From the NCBI RefSeq assembly GCF_024539815.1, contig NZ_JAHHIU010000020.1, forward strand, positions 1-59,538: a stretch of 59,538 bases of DNA, in the 5' to 3' direction. Of the stretch, positions 51,774-59,538 are shown piece after piece. How positions within the stretch are numbered: the first letter of the stretch is position 1; every line of letters begins with the position of its first letter. Made by a program: the position numbers and the translations under genes. The notes beneath the pieces were generated by a model. The model did not search any database. It was given only the letters and a program-made list of their open reading frames with translations, and was not told the DNA's origin. The DNA comes from Streptomyces hayashii (GTDB lineage Bacteria; Actinomycetota; Actinomycetes; Streptomycetales; Streptomycetaceae).

Positions 51774-53684
51774 TCAGGCGGGCCGCACGGCGCCGCGCAG
51801 CGCGCCCTCCCCGAACGGGAGGATCGCCTCCTCGCGGATGGACGCCCCCGGACCCGGCGCGTGGATCATCATGCCGTCGCCCGTGCACAGCCCCGTGTGG
51901 CTGAGGTCGTCGAAGAAGAACACGAGGTCGCCCGGGCGCAGATCGGCCAGGCTGACCCGCGTGAAGGCCTTCGCCTGGTCGATGGCCGTCCGCGGCAGGG
52001 TCACCCCCGCCGCCCGCCAGGCGGCCTGGGTCAGGCTGGAGCAGTCGTAGGACTCGGGGCCCGTGGCTCCCCACACGCACGGCCTGCCCACCTGGGCCCG
52101 GGCGAAGGCGAGTGCCTTGTCCGCCTTCCGCAGGTACGCCGTGCCCGTGGTGCGCGACGTCACGTCGGTCGGCGCGGCGACGGGCGGGACGGCGGCCGGG
52201 TACCCGGATCCGACCGTCACCACGTCCCACGCGGGGGCCGCGACGCCGAGTTCGGCGGCCGGATGCATCGGGGCGGACGCCCCGGCGGCCAGGGGGAAGC
52301 CGGACTCCGGTGCCGTGAGCGGGAGTTCGGGCGACGCCGCATAGCCGAGCGGCGGCGCGGCGACGGCCGGGCCGGAGGCCGGGTGACCGGGACCGGCGGA
52401 GAAAGCGTCGGCCCCGGGAGTCTGCATGCCCAAGTCCGGCGCGGAGAGGCCGAAATCGGGCATCGGGTAGCCGGACGGAGCCGCGCCGAGGGCCGGTTCG
52501 GGCATCGGGTAGCCGGTCGTGACCGTGAGGCCGCCGGTCCCGGCGTCGGGCGTCAGGATGCCGGACTCCCGTGCGCGCAGGCCGATTTCCGGCACGGGAT
52601 AGCCGGACGACGGCGGGGCGACGCCCGGTTCCGACCCGAGCTGATCGGGAGCCGCGGCGGGGGCGGGCACGAGGAGAGCGGCCTCGGGCGCCGCGAGCCC
52701 CGACGAGGGTGCGGCGAAGCCCGACCCCTGGGCGCCGAAGCCCGGTGCCGCCGTGGCGAAGGCCGGTGTCTGTGCACCGAAGCCGGCCGCCTGCGCGGGG
52801 AAGCCCGACGCCGGTGTGACGATGCCGAGTTGGCCCGTGGTGGTGAGGGGCGTGTCCGCACCGGTCGGCGCGGCCGGGCCGGCGGCGGTCGGCCGCCCCG
52901 CCCACGCGGCCGTGATCTCCGCCCGGAACGCCTGCTGTTCCGCGGTGTCCCAGGGTTGCTGAACCGGCTGGACCTCGGCCGGCTGAGCGTCGACCACCGG
53001 CAGGACGGCCGTGGGAGCCGCTGCCGCGACCGGGAGCGGGGCGGGAGCGGGCAGGGCCGGTGTGGGGCGGGCGACTGCGCGGGCCAGGATGTCCCGGGCC
53101 GCCATGAGCTTGCGCCCGTTGCGCTCCTTGGTGTTCTTGAGCGAGGCCTGCCGGTCCGCGGGCGCGGCGGCGGCCGGGGCGGAAGCGGCGGGCCCGGCCG
53201 GAAGGGCGGGGAGGCCGGCGGGGGCCGGCGCCAGCGCCTTGGGCTCGCCCTGACGGGGTTCGGGCACCGCGGGCAGCGCGGCGACCGCGCGTCCGGTGAG
53301 CTCGGGGACCCGCCGGACGGCGGCCTCCAGCTCGCGCACCACGGGGCTGTCGCCGGTGCGCTCCGGCCCGCCGGAGGGACGGGGCGCGGGGGTCGGCATC
53401 CGGTCGGCCGGCAGCACGGCGGGGACGGTGGGTCCGACCCGGTCACGGGCCCTGTCGAACCACTGCCTGGCCACCGCGTCGAGCGAGGCGTCGGACGAGC
53501 GTCGTCCGCTGTCGGCGACGGAGCCGACCTTCCTGCGTGAGCGGCCCGACATCGCGCGTGTCGCGTTGTAGTTGCCGGTGTCGCTCTCGGCCCGGTCGTA
53601 GAGGGAGTTGACCCGCTGCTGGATCTCCGCCCGACTCGGCTCGTCGCTGCTGCCTGGGGAGCGCGGGCTGCGATCCGTCGCCAT
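51774..53684 (-). CDS. NlpC/P60 protein with long degenerate repeats
   Basis: A 636-residue protein ending in an NlpC/P60 peptidase domain (about 515-636). Catalytic Cys is in YDCSSLTQAAW, His in LSHTGLCTGDG and a third polar residue in MIHAPG, so peptidoglycan-peptide cleavage is expected. Residues 285-510 are a Gly/Pro/Ala repeat region of about 14 residues per unit (SGYPMPEPALGAAP, SGYPMPDFGLSAPD). The N-terminus (MATDRSPRSPGSSDEPSRAE, then YDRAESDTGNYNATRAM) shows no Sec or Tat signal, odd for a wall enzyme. The start ATG 53684 has AGGAG ten bases upstream. Confidence 0.88.
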   Translation of the reverse strand: MATDRSPRSPGSSDEPSRAEIQQRVNSLYDRAESDTGNYNATRAMSGRSRRKVGSVADSGRRSSDASLDAVARQWFDRARDRVGPTVPAVLPADRMPTPAPRPSGGPERTGDSPVVRELEAAVRRVPELTGRAVAALPAVPEPRQGEPKALAPAPAGLPALPAGPAASAPAAAAPADRQASLKNTKERNGRKLMAARDILARAVARPTPALPAPAPLPVAAAAPTAVLPVVDAQPAEVQPVQQPWDTAEQQAFRAEITAAWAGRPTAAGPAAPTGADTPLTTTGQLGIVTPASGFPAQAAGFGAQTPAFATAAPGFGAQGSGFAAPSSGLAAPEAALLVPAPAAAPDQLGSEPGVAPPSSGYPVPEIGLRARESGILTPDAGTGGLTVTTGYPMPEPALGAAPSGYPMPDFGLSAPDLGMQTPGADAFSAGPGHPASGPAVAAPPLGYAASPELPLTAPESGFPLAAGASAPMHPAAELGVAAPAWDVVTVGSGYPAAVPPVAAPTDVTSRTTGTAYLRKADKALAFARAQVGRPCVWGATGPESYDCSSLTQAAWRAAGVTLPRTAIDQAKAFTRVSLADLRPGDLVFFFDDLSHTGLCTGDGMMIHAPGPGASIREEAILPFGEGALRGAVRPA

Positions 53685-53835
53685 GGAAGACGTACTCCTT
53701 CCGTGCTCCGTCGCCGGTGGGCGGCGGAATCCGGGCGACCCCTGTTGCGGGCGCCTCAAGCCCCCTGCCCTGAAGGGCAGTCGAACGGCCTGGCGTCAAC
53801 TTAGCCAACTTGTGTGCCTGGCGTGAAGATTGAGG
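53685..53835 (-). promoter_or_regulatory. Structured leader of NlpC/P60 gene
   Basis: About 150 bases with a perfect 7-bp hairpin (53765-53780) and a GTCGCCCGGATTCCG-type stretch. NlpC and resuscitation genes in Streptomyces are often controlled by ydaO c-di-AMP riboswitches, and part of this leader recalls that motif. I cannot align it securely, so the call is tentative. Confidence 0.3.
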
Positions 53836-53917
53836 TCTTAAATGTCCGATACGTAGTCGTGACCTTCGTCTCTCGTCCCTCGTCGCGCCGCTGGTCCGGG
53901 GGCCGACGGCGCGCCGG

Positions 53918-54265
53918 TCACGGTCGTCGGCGACGCGTCCCGGTCGCGGAGCCGCGGCTGCGGGACGCCTCGTCCTGAGCCAGCAGGGACAGCAGCGCGG
54001 CCACGCTCAGTCCGGCCTCGGCGGGGTGGCGCAGCACCCTGTCGGGCTCGATCCGGTAGGTGTTGCCGCGCCCTTCCCGGGTGTGGGACAGGTAGCCGTC
54101 CTGCTCCAGGTCCGCGATGATCTTCTGCACCGCCCGCTCGGTGAGCCGGCAGTGCGCGGCGATGTCCCGGATGCGGGCGCTGTTGTCGTCCGCGATGGCG
54201 GCGAGCACGCGCGCGTGGTTGGTGAGAAACGTCCATCCGTTGTGTGACTCGGGCACCCCTTCCAT
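53918..54265 (-). CDS. Winged-helix regulator
   Basis: A 115-residue protein starting MEGVPESHNGWTFLTNHARV. The helix-turn-helix is ARIRDIAAHCRLTERAVQKI followed by the wing GYLSHTREGRGNTYRIEPD, an ArsR/MarR-like fold without metal-binding Cys. The ATG at 54265 gives the family's normal N-terminus; the longer frame upstream is unlikely. It is divergent from the STAS-ANTAR gene with a 137-base shared promoter region and may regulate it. Confidence 0.82.
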   Translation of the reverse strand: MEGVPESHNGWTFLTNHARVLAAIADDNSARIRDIAAHCRLTERAVQKIIADLEQDGYLSHTREGRGNTYRIEPDRVLRHPAEAGLSVAALLSLLAQDEASRSRGSATGTRRRRP

Positions 54266-54402
54266 GAGGGCGATTCTACGTCCGATCCACGACTGACGGT
54301 TCATGCATCCAAAAACCGGAACTTCGTTTCGTGTATTGGTTGACGTGTGACGGGTGCGGGGCGACCCTGGTGGTGACATGTGGAGTGACCGGGGAGGCGG
54401 TC

Positions 54403-55203
54403 ATGCAGGAACCTTGCCATGACGCGGACGCCGGAGGCGTGGACGCCCGCTCGGGAGCCGAGGCGAACGGCGGCGCCCGCCCTCGTCGAACGGTCGGCGG
54501 TCCCGTGATCCGTGCACGTCCCGAGGGGGACCGCGTCGTCGTCACGGTCCGGGGCGAACTCGACCTGGACTCGACCGGACAGCTGGAGCGAGCTCTGCGC
54601 GGAGCTCTCGGCGCCGCGGTCGGCGGGATCGACCTCGAACTCGACGACGTCGCCTTCTGCGACTGCTCCGCCCTGAACGTGCTGCTCGGTGCACGTGAGA
54701 GCGGTCTGGAAGAGGGCAAGACGGTCGCCGTGCACACGGTGAGTCCGGCGGTGGCGCGCCTGCTGGATCTGACCGGCACCGGCCCGCTGTTCGACGCCCC
54801 CGGCTCCACCGCCGACATTCCCGGCCCCACCGTCCACGCTCCCGGCCGTACCGTCGTCGGCCGGCAGGCCGACGCCCCCGACGAAGGCGACGTGCACGAC
54901 CTGCGCGTCGAGGTCGCGCGTCTGCGGCGCGCCCTGCGGACCCGCCCGGTGATCGACCTCGCCCGGGGCATCGTCATGGCCTCCTTCGGCCTGGGCGTCG
55001 AGGAGGCCCGGCGGGTGCTTGCCCTGGCCTCCCGCAACGCCGGCGCCCAGCTGCACCACCTCGCCCGGGACCTGGTCCGCGCCGTGCAGAGCGGGCAGCC
55101 GGCGGGGGCGGTGCACGAGGGGGTGGCCGCGGCGGTCGCCACGGTCAGGTCACGGACGGCCGCGGCCGCCCTGGACGGCGGGCCCGACCGGTCGGAGCGC
55201 TGA
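54403..55203 (+). CDS. STAS-ANTAR fusion protein
   Basis: A 266-residue protein. Residues about 35-135 are a STAS (anti-sigma factor antagonist) domain: VVVTVRGELDLDSTGQLERA and LELDDVAFCDCSALNVLLGA, with the Ser of DCSALN at the usual phosphorylation position. After a linker, residues 165-245 form an ANTAR RNA-binding domain (ARLRRALRTRPVIDLARGIV, EEARRVLALASRN). STAS domains answer to kinase/SpoIIE phosphatase pairs, ANTAR domains bind hairpins to stop termination, so this protein may join partner switching to antitermination. GGAGG precedes ATG 54403. Confidence 0.88.
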   Translation: MQEPCHDADAGGVDARSGAEANGGARPRRTVGGPVIRARPEGDRVVVTVRGELDLDSTGQLERALRGALGAAVGGIDLELDDVAFCDCSALNVLLGARESGLEEGKTVAVHTVSPAVARLLDLTGTGPLFDAPGSTADIPGPTVHAPGRTVVGRQADAPDEGDVHDLRVEVARLRRALRTRPVIDLARGIVMASFGLGVEEARRVLALASRNAGAQLHHLARDLVRAVQSGQPAGAVHEGVAAAVATVRSRTAAAALDGGPDRSER

Positions 55204-55264
55204 CGCCGTCGCGGCCCGGGGGCCGCCTCCGGCGTCGCGCCCCGTGTCCGGTAGAACTGGCCGG

Positions 55265-55873
55265 ATGCGCGTTGACTACGATCCCGGCGCCCTCGGCGCG
55301 AGCGCCTTCTACCGCCTGCTCACCGCCGTCGTCGTGCCTCGGCCCATCGCCTGGGTGTCGACCCTGGCGGCGGACGGCGCCACCGCCAACCTCGCCCCGC
55401 ACTCGTTCTTCACCGTGGCCTGCACCGACCCGCCGATCGTCCAGTTCACGTCCGTCGGGCGCAAGGACACGCTGCGCAACGTGGAGGCCACCGGCGAGTT
55501 CGTGGTCAACCTCGCGCCCGAGCAGCTCTTCGAGCAGATCAACGCCACCGGTGTCGACTTCCCGGCACACCAGGGCGAGTTCGACGCCGTCGGGATCGAG
55601 CGCGAACCCTCGCTGCGGGTGGCACCGCCTCGGGTGGCCGCGTCGCCGGTGGCCCTGGAGTGCACGCTCCACTCGACCTTGCGCATCGGCGCCTCCACGC
55701 TGGTCCTGGGCGAGGTCGTGCACGCCGCCGTACGGGAGGACGTGATCGTCGACGGCCATCCCGACATCCGCAGGCTGCGGCCGCTGTCCCGGCTGGGACG
55801 CGACGAATGGGGCGCGGTCGGCGAGGTCCGCGACCTCGCACGCATCCCCTACCGCGACTGGCCGCCGTCCTGA
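55265..55873 (+). CDS. Flavin reductase-like FMN-binding protein
   Basis: A 202-residue protein of the flavin reductase-like split-barrel family. VPRPIAWVSTLAADGATANL, APHSFFTVACTDPPIVQFTS and KDTLRNVEATGEFVVNLAPE are the FMN-binding core. It could supply reduced flavin to a monooxygenase or act on its own; no monooxygenase is adjacent. ATG 55265 lies 61 bases after the STAS-ANTAR stop, possibly in one transcript. Convergent with the AraC gene. Confidence 0.9.
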   Translation: MRVDYDPGALGASAFYRLLTAVVVPRPIAWVSTLAADGATANLAPHSFFTVACTDPPIVQFTSVGRKDTLRNVEATGEFVVNLAPEQLFEQINATGVDFPAHQGEFDAVGIEREPSLRVAPPRVAASPVALECTLHSTLRIGASTLVLGEVVHAAVREDVIVDGHPDIRRLRPLSRLGRDEWGAVGEVRDLARIPYRDWPPS

Positions 55874-55955
55874 GCCGTCCGGTGCTGTGCTCCGCACATG
55901 CGGCCACGGACCTGTCCCGGGGGGCCGGTCGCGACTCGGGGAGCGCGGTCCCCGA

Positions 55956-56978
55956 TCAGGTCGACCCCGCCGGCGCGCGCAGGCCGAGGGCGCCCGCGCC
56001 GGTTCCGGCGGGAACCGGGACGCGTCCCGCCCGACGCCACTCGCGCGGCGAGAGCCCGTAGGCGGCTCGGAAGACCCGGCTGAAATGCGCCGGATTGGCG
56101 AAGCCCCACCGCTGGGCCACCGCGGACACCGTGGCGGCGGTGGCGTCGGCCCGGGCCAGTTCCCGGGCGCACCGATCCAGGCGGCGCCGCTGGATCAGCC
56201 GGGCGACCGTGACGCCCTCGCCCTCGAACAGCCGGTGCAGATAGCGCACCGAGATGTGGTGCGCCGCCGCCACGGACTGCGGGGAGAGCTCCGGATCGCC
56301 GAGACGCCGGTCGATGTGATCGCGCACCCGCTCCACGAGCGGGTCCTCCGGGTCGGCCCCGGGCGCAGGCGCTTGCCGGGTCCGCTCGTCGACCAGCGTG
56401 GCGAAGAGGTCCGTCACACCCGCGGCCAGCCTGGAGGCGACGGCCGGAGCGCAGCGCGGCACCGAGGCGGTCAACGAGGTCAGGAAGGTGGCCAGCAGAG
56501 CTCCGACGCCGTCCTCGCCGCCGATCGCGGTCCCCGTCACCCGCCGCAGCTCCTCCTCGGGCACGGCCACCGACCACCGGGGCATGTGCACCAGGTGAGC
56601 GGTGAAGCGCCCCGGAAAGTCCAACGAGTACGGCCGCGCCGTGTCGTGGACGAAGAGGTCGCCCTCCTCGACCGAGGAACGTCGGCCGTCCTGGATCAGC
56701 GTGGCGGCGCCCGTGCGCAGGACGCCGACGGCCACGTGGTCCGCGCCGCCCGCGGGCGCGTCGGCGAGGTGCGCGGCGGTGCGGCTCAGCCGGTGCGCGT
56801 CGGCGTGGACGGTGGAGACCCGCAGACATCCCAGCCGCTCGCTGCGGAAGCGAGCCTCGAACGGGCCGTCGCCCGGCACGGTGACGGCCATCGGCACGAG
56901 CGCCCGGCCCAACACGTCCCGCCAGTAGGCGAGTCGCTCCCCTTCGGGAACCGAAGCGGTCGTCAGCACCAAGGCCAT
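55956..56978 (-). CDS. AraC-family regulator
   Basis: A 340-residue regulator with an AraC-type ligand-binding N-terminal domain (ASVPEGERLAYWRDVLGRAL, RTGAATLIQDGRRSSVEEGD) and a C-terminal double HTH: SVAAAHHISVRYLHRLFEGE and VSAVAQRWGFANPAHFSRVF then YGLSPREWR. The layout resembles AraC regulators that start with the cluster found in NphR/feaR-like proteins. GAGGAG precedes ATG 56978. The ligand is unknown. The gene is monocistronic. Confidence 0.9.
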   Translation of the reverse strand: MALVLTTASVPEGERLAYWRDVLGRALVPMAVTVPGDGPFEARFRSERLGCLRVSTVHADAHRLSRTAAHLADAPAGGADHVAVGVLRTGAATLIQDGRRSSVEEGDLFVHDTARPYSLDFPGRFTAHLVHMPRWSVAVPEEELRRVTGTAIGGEDGVGALLATFLTSLTASVPRCAPAVASRLAAGVTDLFATLVDERTRQAPAPGADPEDPLVERVRDHIDRRLGDPELSPQSVAAAHHISVRYLHRLFEGEGVTVARLIQRRRLDRCARELARADATAATVSAVAQRWGFANPAHFSRVFRAAYGLSPREWRRAGRVPVPAGTGAGALGLRAPAGST

Positions 56979-57285
56979 CTGGCCCTCCTCTCCTGCTGGG
57001 CGTAACCGGCGGAGAGCGTCGGACGGCGGCCCGTTCTCCCCGCCGCCCCCAGCCAAGCAGCGCCCCGGGACCGGGGCCAGGCAGGAAACAGGCAGAAAAC
57101 CGGAAGACGCGGACGGCGCCGACACCGCCCTGCGCCGTGCGCTCAGGGAACAGCGCGGTGCGCCAGGAGACAAGACGCGGCACCGGCCCCGGGACCAGGA
57201 TGGACGGCACGGCGGGGGCCTTACCTGCCGAGGAGTGGGCCCGTCCGTCCCCGGTGCGCGGCGACTTCGGGGCCGACGGGCACGG
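56979..57285. other. 307-base gap
   Basis: The promoter of the AraC gene must lie here. No gene, no clear hairpin and no repeat of note. The region includes a slightly A-rich stretch around 57085-57105. Confidence 0.6.
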
Positions 57286-59538
57286 TCAGGGCGCTTCGAG
57301 ACGGGCGAGGACGTCGCGGGCCTCGGCGACGCGCCGGGGGTCGGCGTCGAGGCCGAGCGAGAGACAGCGGGCGAGCGCCTCACGGGCCTCGACGGGTCGT
57401 CCGGCGGACAGCAGCGCCTCCGCGAGGGAGACGAGATGGCGGCTCTCCAGGGCCGCGTTCCCGCTTGCCCGGAAGATCGCCACGCCGGTCGTCAGACAGC
57501 CGACGGCCGCCGTCCACCGCTCCCTCGCGGCGTGACAGGCGCCCATGGCCGCGTGCAGCTGCCCCCGGGAGAAGTCGGCGATGTGCGACGGTATCCGGTC
57601 GCCGGCCCGGTCCAGGAAGGCCAGGGTGTCGCGGTACGAGGCGAGAGCCTCCTCCGGCCTGTCCGAGTTCTGCAGAAGGATGCCGTGCCCGTGCTGCGCC
57701 TGCAGACTGCCCGGCAGGTCGCCCACGGCCTCGAACAGGGGCGCGGCCCGGTGCATGTGACCGGCGGCCGCGACGTGGTCGCCGAGCCGGCGCAGGGCCG
57801 AGCTGCGGTAGATGTGCCCCCAGGCCTGCTGGCGCGGATCGGCGGCGCGCTCCGCGGCGGCGAGCGCCTCGGCGGACCGTTCGAGGCTGGCGTGGGGGCG
57901 GTCCTCGCACGAGAGCAGCGCCCACGCGTGGTAGTTGAGATGGGTCGCCTCCAGGAGCGGGTCGCCCAGCGCCTGCGCGCTGTGCGCGGCCGCGCCGAAG
58001 ACCTCGGGCCAGTGACCCCAGAAGATCCACTGGTCGGAGAACCAGTGCAGGGCCTCGGCCACCTCCACCACGGTCGCGTGGTCGCCCGCGGTCACGGCGG
58101 CGCGCAGCGCGGCCAGCCAGCCGTCGCCCTCCGCCTGGAGCCAGGCCCGCGCCCGGTCCGCGCTCGACAGGTCGGCCATGCCCTGCCAGGCCGCCGGCGG
58201 CGGACCGTGGTCCGGCTCGAACCAGCGCCCCGCCACCACCGTGGTCTCCAGCAGCCGGCGATACAGCGCCGCGCGGGCCAGGTCGGCGTCCCGCGCGCTC
58301 TCCTCGGCGTCGAGCCGGCTGCGCGCGTACAGCCGCAGCAGATCGTGGAGCCGGTAGCGTTCCCCGCTCGCGCCCAGCAGCCCGGCCTCGACCAGCTCCT
58401 CCAGCGCGTCCTCGGCGTCGAACAGCGACTGACCGGTGAGCTGTGCGGCCGTGGGGGCGCCGGTGTCCGGTCCCGGGACCAGCGCCAGGCGTCGGAACAG
58501 CCGGGCGGCCGAGGGAGTCAGCTGACGGTAGGAAAGGTCGAAGGCCGCCGCGACGCGCACGTCGCCGGCCTGGAGCGCGTGCAGACGCCGCTCCTCGTCG
58601 GCGAGCCGGTCCGCGAGCCGGCGGACGGTCCAACCGGTGCGCGTGGCCAGCCAGTTGCCGGCCACCCGCAGGGCGAGAGGCAGATGGCCGCAGCGAGCGG
58701 CGACTTCGGCGAGGGCCACCGGATCGGCGGCCGCACGCTCGGCCCCGACGAGCGAGACCAGCAACTCGGCGGCCTCGGCGGGGCGCAGCTCCCCGAGCGG
58801 CAGCCGGTGCACGCTGTCCAGCCCGGTCAGCATGCGACGGCTCGTCACCACCACCATGCTCGCCCCCGCGGCCGGCAGCAGCGGCCGCACCTGGCCCTCG
58901 TCATGGGCGTCGTCCAGGACGAGCAGACAACGCCGCTCGGCCAACAGCTGCCGATACAGGGCGCCATGGCCCTCCGGGCCCGCCCGGGCGAGGTCCCGGT
59001 CCGAGACGTGGAGCGCCCTCAGTACGCTGAGCACGAGCTCGCCGGGACCGGGCCGGTCGTCGTGCGTGCCGCGCAGGTCCAGGACCAACTGCCCGTCCGG
59101 GAACCGGTCGGCGAGATCGGGGGCCGCGTGCAGCGCCAGCGTCGTCTTGCCCGCCCCCGGCGCCCCGGACACCGCCACCGCCACCGGCTGCACGGCGGCC
59201 CCGTGCCGCGCGAGGTCCGCAAGCCGGGCCAGCTCCCGGCCCCGGCCCACGAAGTCGTCGACGCCCCGCGGGAACGCGCGCACGCCCGCCGGGCCGTAAC
59301 CCCGGGTGCGCCCGGCCCGCGCCGCCGCGAGGAGCCGCTCCCGCAGCGCCTCGTCCAGGCCCAGACCGTCCGCGAGCGCGGCGACCGTCCGCCGCTGCGG
59401 CGCCGCCCTGCGCCCCCGCTCCAGATCCCCGATGCCCCGCACGCTCACACCGGACGCCTCCGCCAGACCCTCGATGGTCTGCGACGCCGACAGCCGCAGC
59501 TCCCGCAGCAGCGCCCCGAACGCCGCCCGCTCCCCGCC
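57286..59538 (-). CDS. AfsR-like XRE/NB-ARC/TPR regulator (5' cut off)
   Basis: The frame is open to the right edge, so the N-terminus is missing; at least 750 residues are visible. The visible order is an XRE helix-turn-helix (QTIEGLAEASGVSVRGIGDL, ERGRR), then NB-ARC with P-loop AVSGAPGAGKTTLALHAA, Walker B CLLVLDDAHDEGQ and GLPL-type GHLPLALRVAGNWLA, a winged helix, and C-terminal TPR repeats (LERSAEALAAAERAADPRQQ, SYRDTLAFLDRAGDRI). This is the STAND ATPase layout of AfsR and related regulators, with XRE in place of the SARP domain. Such proteins switch on ATP and ligand binding. Target genes are not visible. Confidence 0.9.
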   Translation of the reverse strand, partial: GGERAAFGALLRELRLSASQTIEGLAEASGVSVRGIGDLERGRRAAPQRRTVAALADGLGLDEALRERLLAAARAGRTRGYGPAGVRAFPRGVDDFVGRGRELARLADLARHGAAVQPVAVAVSGAPGAGKTTLALHAAPDLADRFPDGQLVLDLRGTHDDRPGPGELVLSVLRALHVSDRDLARAGPEGHGALYRQLLAERRCLLVLDDAHDEGQVRPLLPAAGASMVVVTSRRMLTGLDSVHRLPLGELRPAEAAELLVSLVGAERAAADPVALAEVAARCGHLPLALRVAGNWLATRTGWTVRRLADRLADEERRLHALQAGDVRVAAAFDLSYRQLTPSAARLFRRLALVPGPDTGAPTAAQLTGQSLFDAEDALEELVEAGLLGASGERYRLHDLLRLYARSRLDAEESARDADLARAALYRRLLETTVVAGRWFEPDHGPPPAAWQGMADLSSADRARAWLQAEGDGWLAALRAAVTAGDHATVVEVAEALHWFSDQWIFWGHWPEVFGAAAHSAQALGDPLLEATHLNYHAWALLSCEDRPHASLERSAEALAAAERAADPRQQAWGHIYRSSALRRLGDHVAAAGHMHRAAPLFEAVGDLPGSLQAQHGHGILLQNSDRPEEALASYRDTLAFLDRAGDRIPSHIADFSRGQLHAAMGACHAARERWTAAVGCLTTGVAIFRASGNAALESRHLVSLAEALLSAGRPVEAREALARCLSLGLDADPRRVAEARDVLARLEAP

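Overview
The window is very GC-rich (roughly 70% or more by eye). It carries families typical of Streptomyces or a close relative: DUF6233, DUF6415, DUF5133, TgmA/TgmB, several SpoIIE-type phosphatases, a DUF1996 protein with a LAxTG sorting signal, and an AfsR-like NB-ARC/TPR regulator. I see no rRNA, tRNA, CRISPR array, transposase or integrase. The gene content reads as a chromosome arm whose left end is accessory DNA.

Positions 1-8933 form one very large inverted repeat. Bases 1-4436 are the reverse complement of 4498-8933, around a 61-base unique spacer (4437-4497). Each arm carries the same set: a DNA-end-binding Ku protein, a DUF6233 protein, a Cys-rich protein, a HAD-type hydrolase, an XRE-type regulator and small Cys proteins. 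The centre cuts through a small gene divergent from ku, so this is a fold-back, either real end rearrangement or a long-read/assembly artefact. The outer limit of the repeat cannot be seen because the window starts inside it.

Positions 8934-11685 continue the accessory segment. They hold a DUF6415 gene and then a compact cassette: a 43-residue Asp-Gly-rich peptide gene, a 390-residue PIMT-type methyltransferase one base later, and a small XRE regulator. Four hairpins sharing a CCGGAAG loop flank the cassette. In three of the four every non-Watson-Crick pair is a wobble when read on the + strand (the fourth adds one A.A mismatch), which suggests RNA structure. The layout resembles the described PIMT-only RiPP family (imiditides). 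The segment ends abruptly inside a truncated sthA (11686-12258), which I read as the junction with conserved chromosome.

From 12307 the gene order is ordinary arm content. It includes an MMPL exporter, a membrane SpoIIE phosphatase, a frameshifted Gfo/Idh/MocA oxidoreductase, an aldo/keto reductase, and a tgmA-tgmB graspetide pair at 19301-20496 with no adjacent methyltransferase. It also includes a PaoABC/YagTSR-like molybdenum hydroxylase operon (22646-26323), a roadblock protein, a membrane Ser/Thr kinase, a PadR unit with an AT-rich operator over a leaderless start, and an FprA-type ferredoxin reductase with a possible iron box. Two very large SpoIIE phosphatases follow at 34574-40022.

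The right third (40141-59538) holds a DUF72 protein, a lipoprotein, Cys-free ribosomal protein L33, an isochorismatase-like hydrolase and a Tat-exported phospholipase C-like phosphoesterase. It continues with a cupin, a rhomboid-like membrane protein, the sortase-anchored DUF1996 protein, a lipid kinase/PAP2 pair, methyltransferase and NlpC/P60 genes, a winged-helix regulator, a STAS-ANTAR fusion, a flavin reductase and an AraC regulator. An AfsR-like protein runs off the right edge. Three SpoIIE phosphatases, a STAS-ANTAR protein and a Ser/Thr kinase in one window suggest partner-switching and phospho-signalling are prominent, though no physical link between them is shown.
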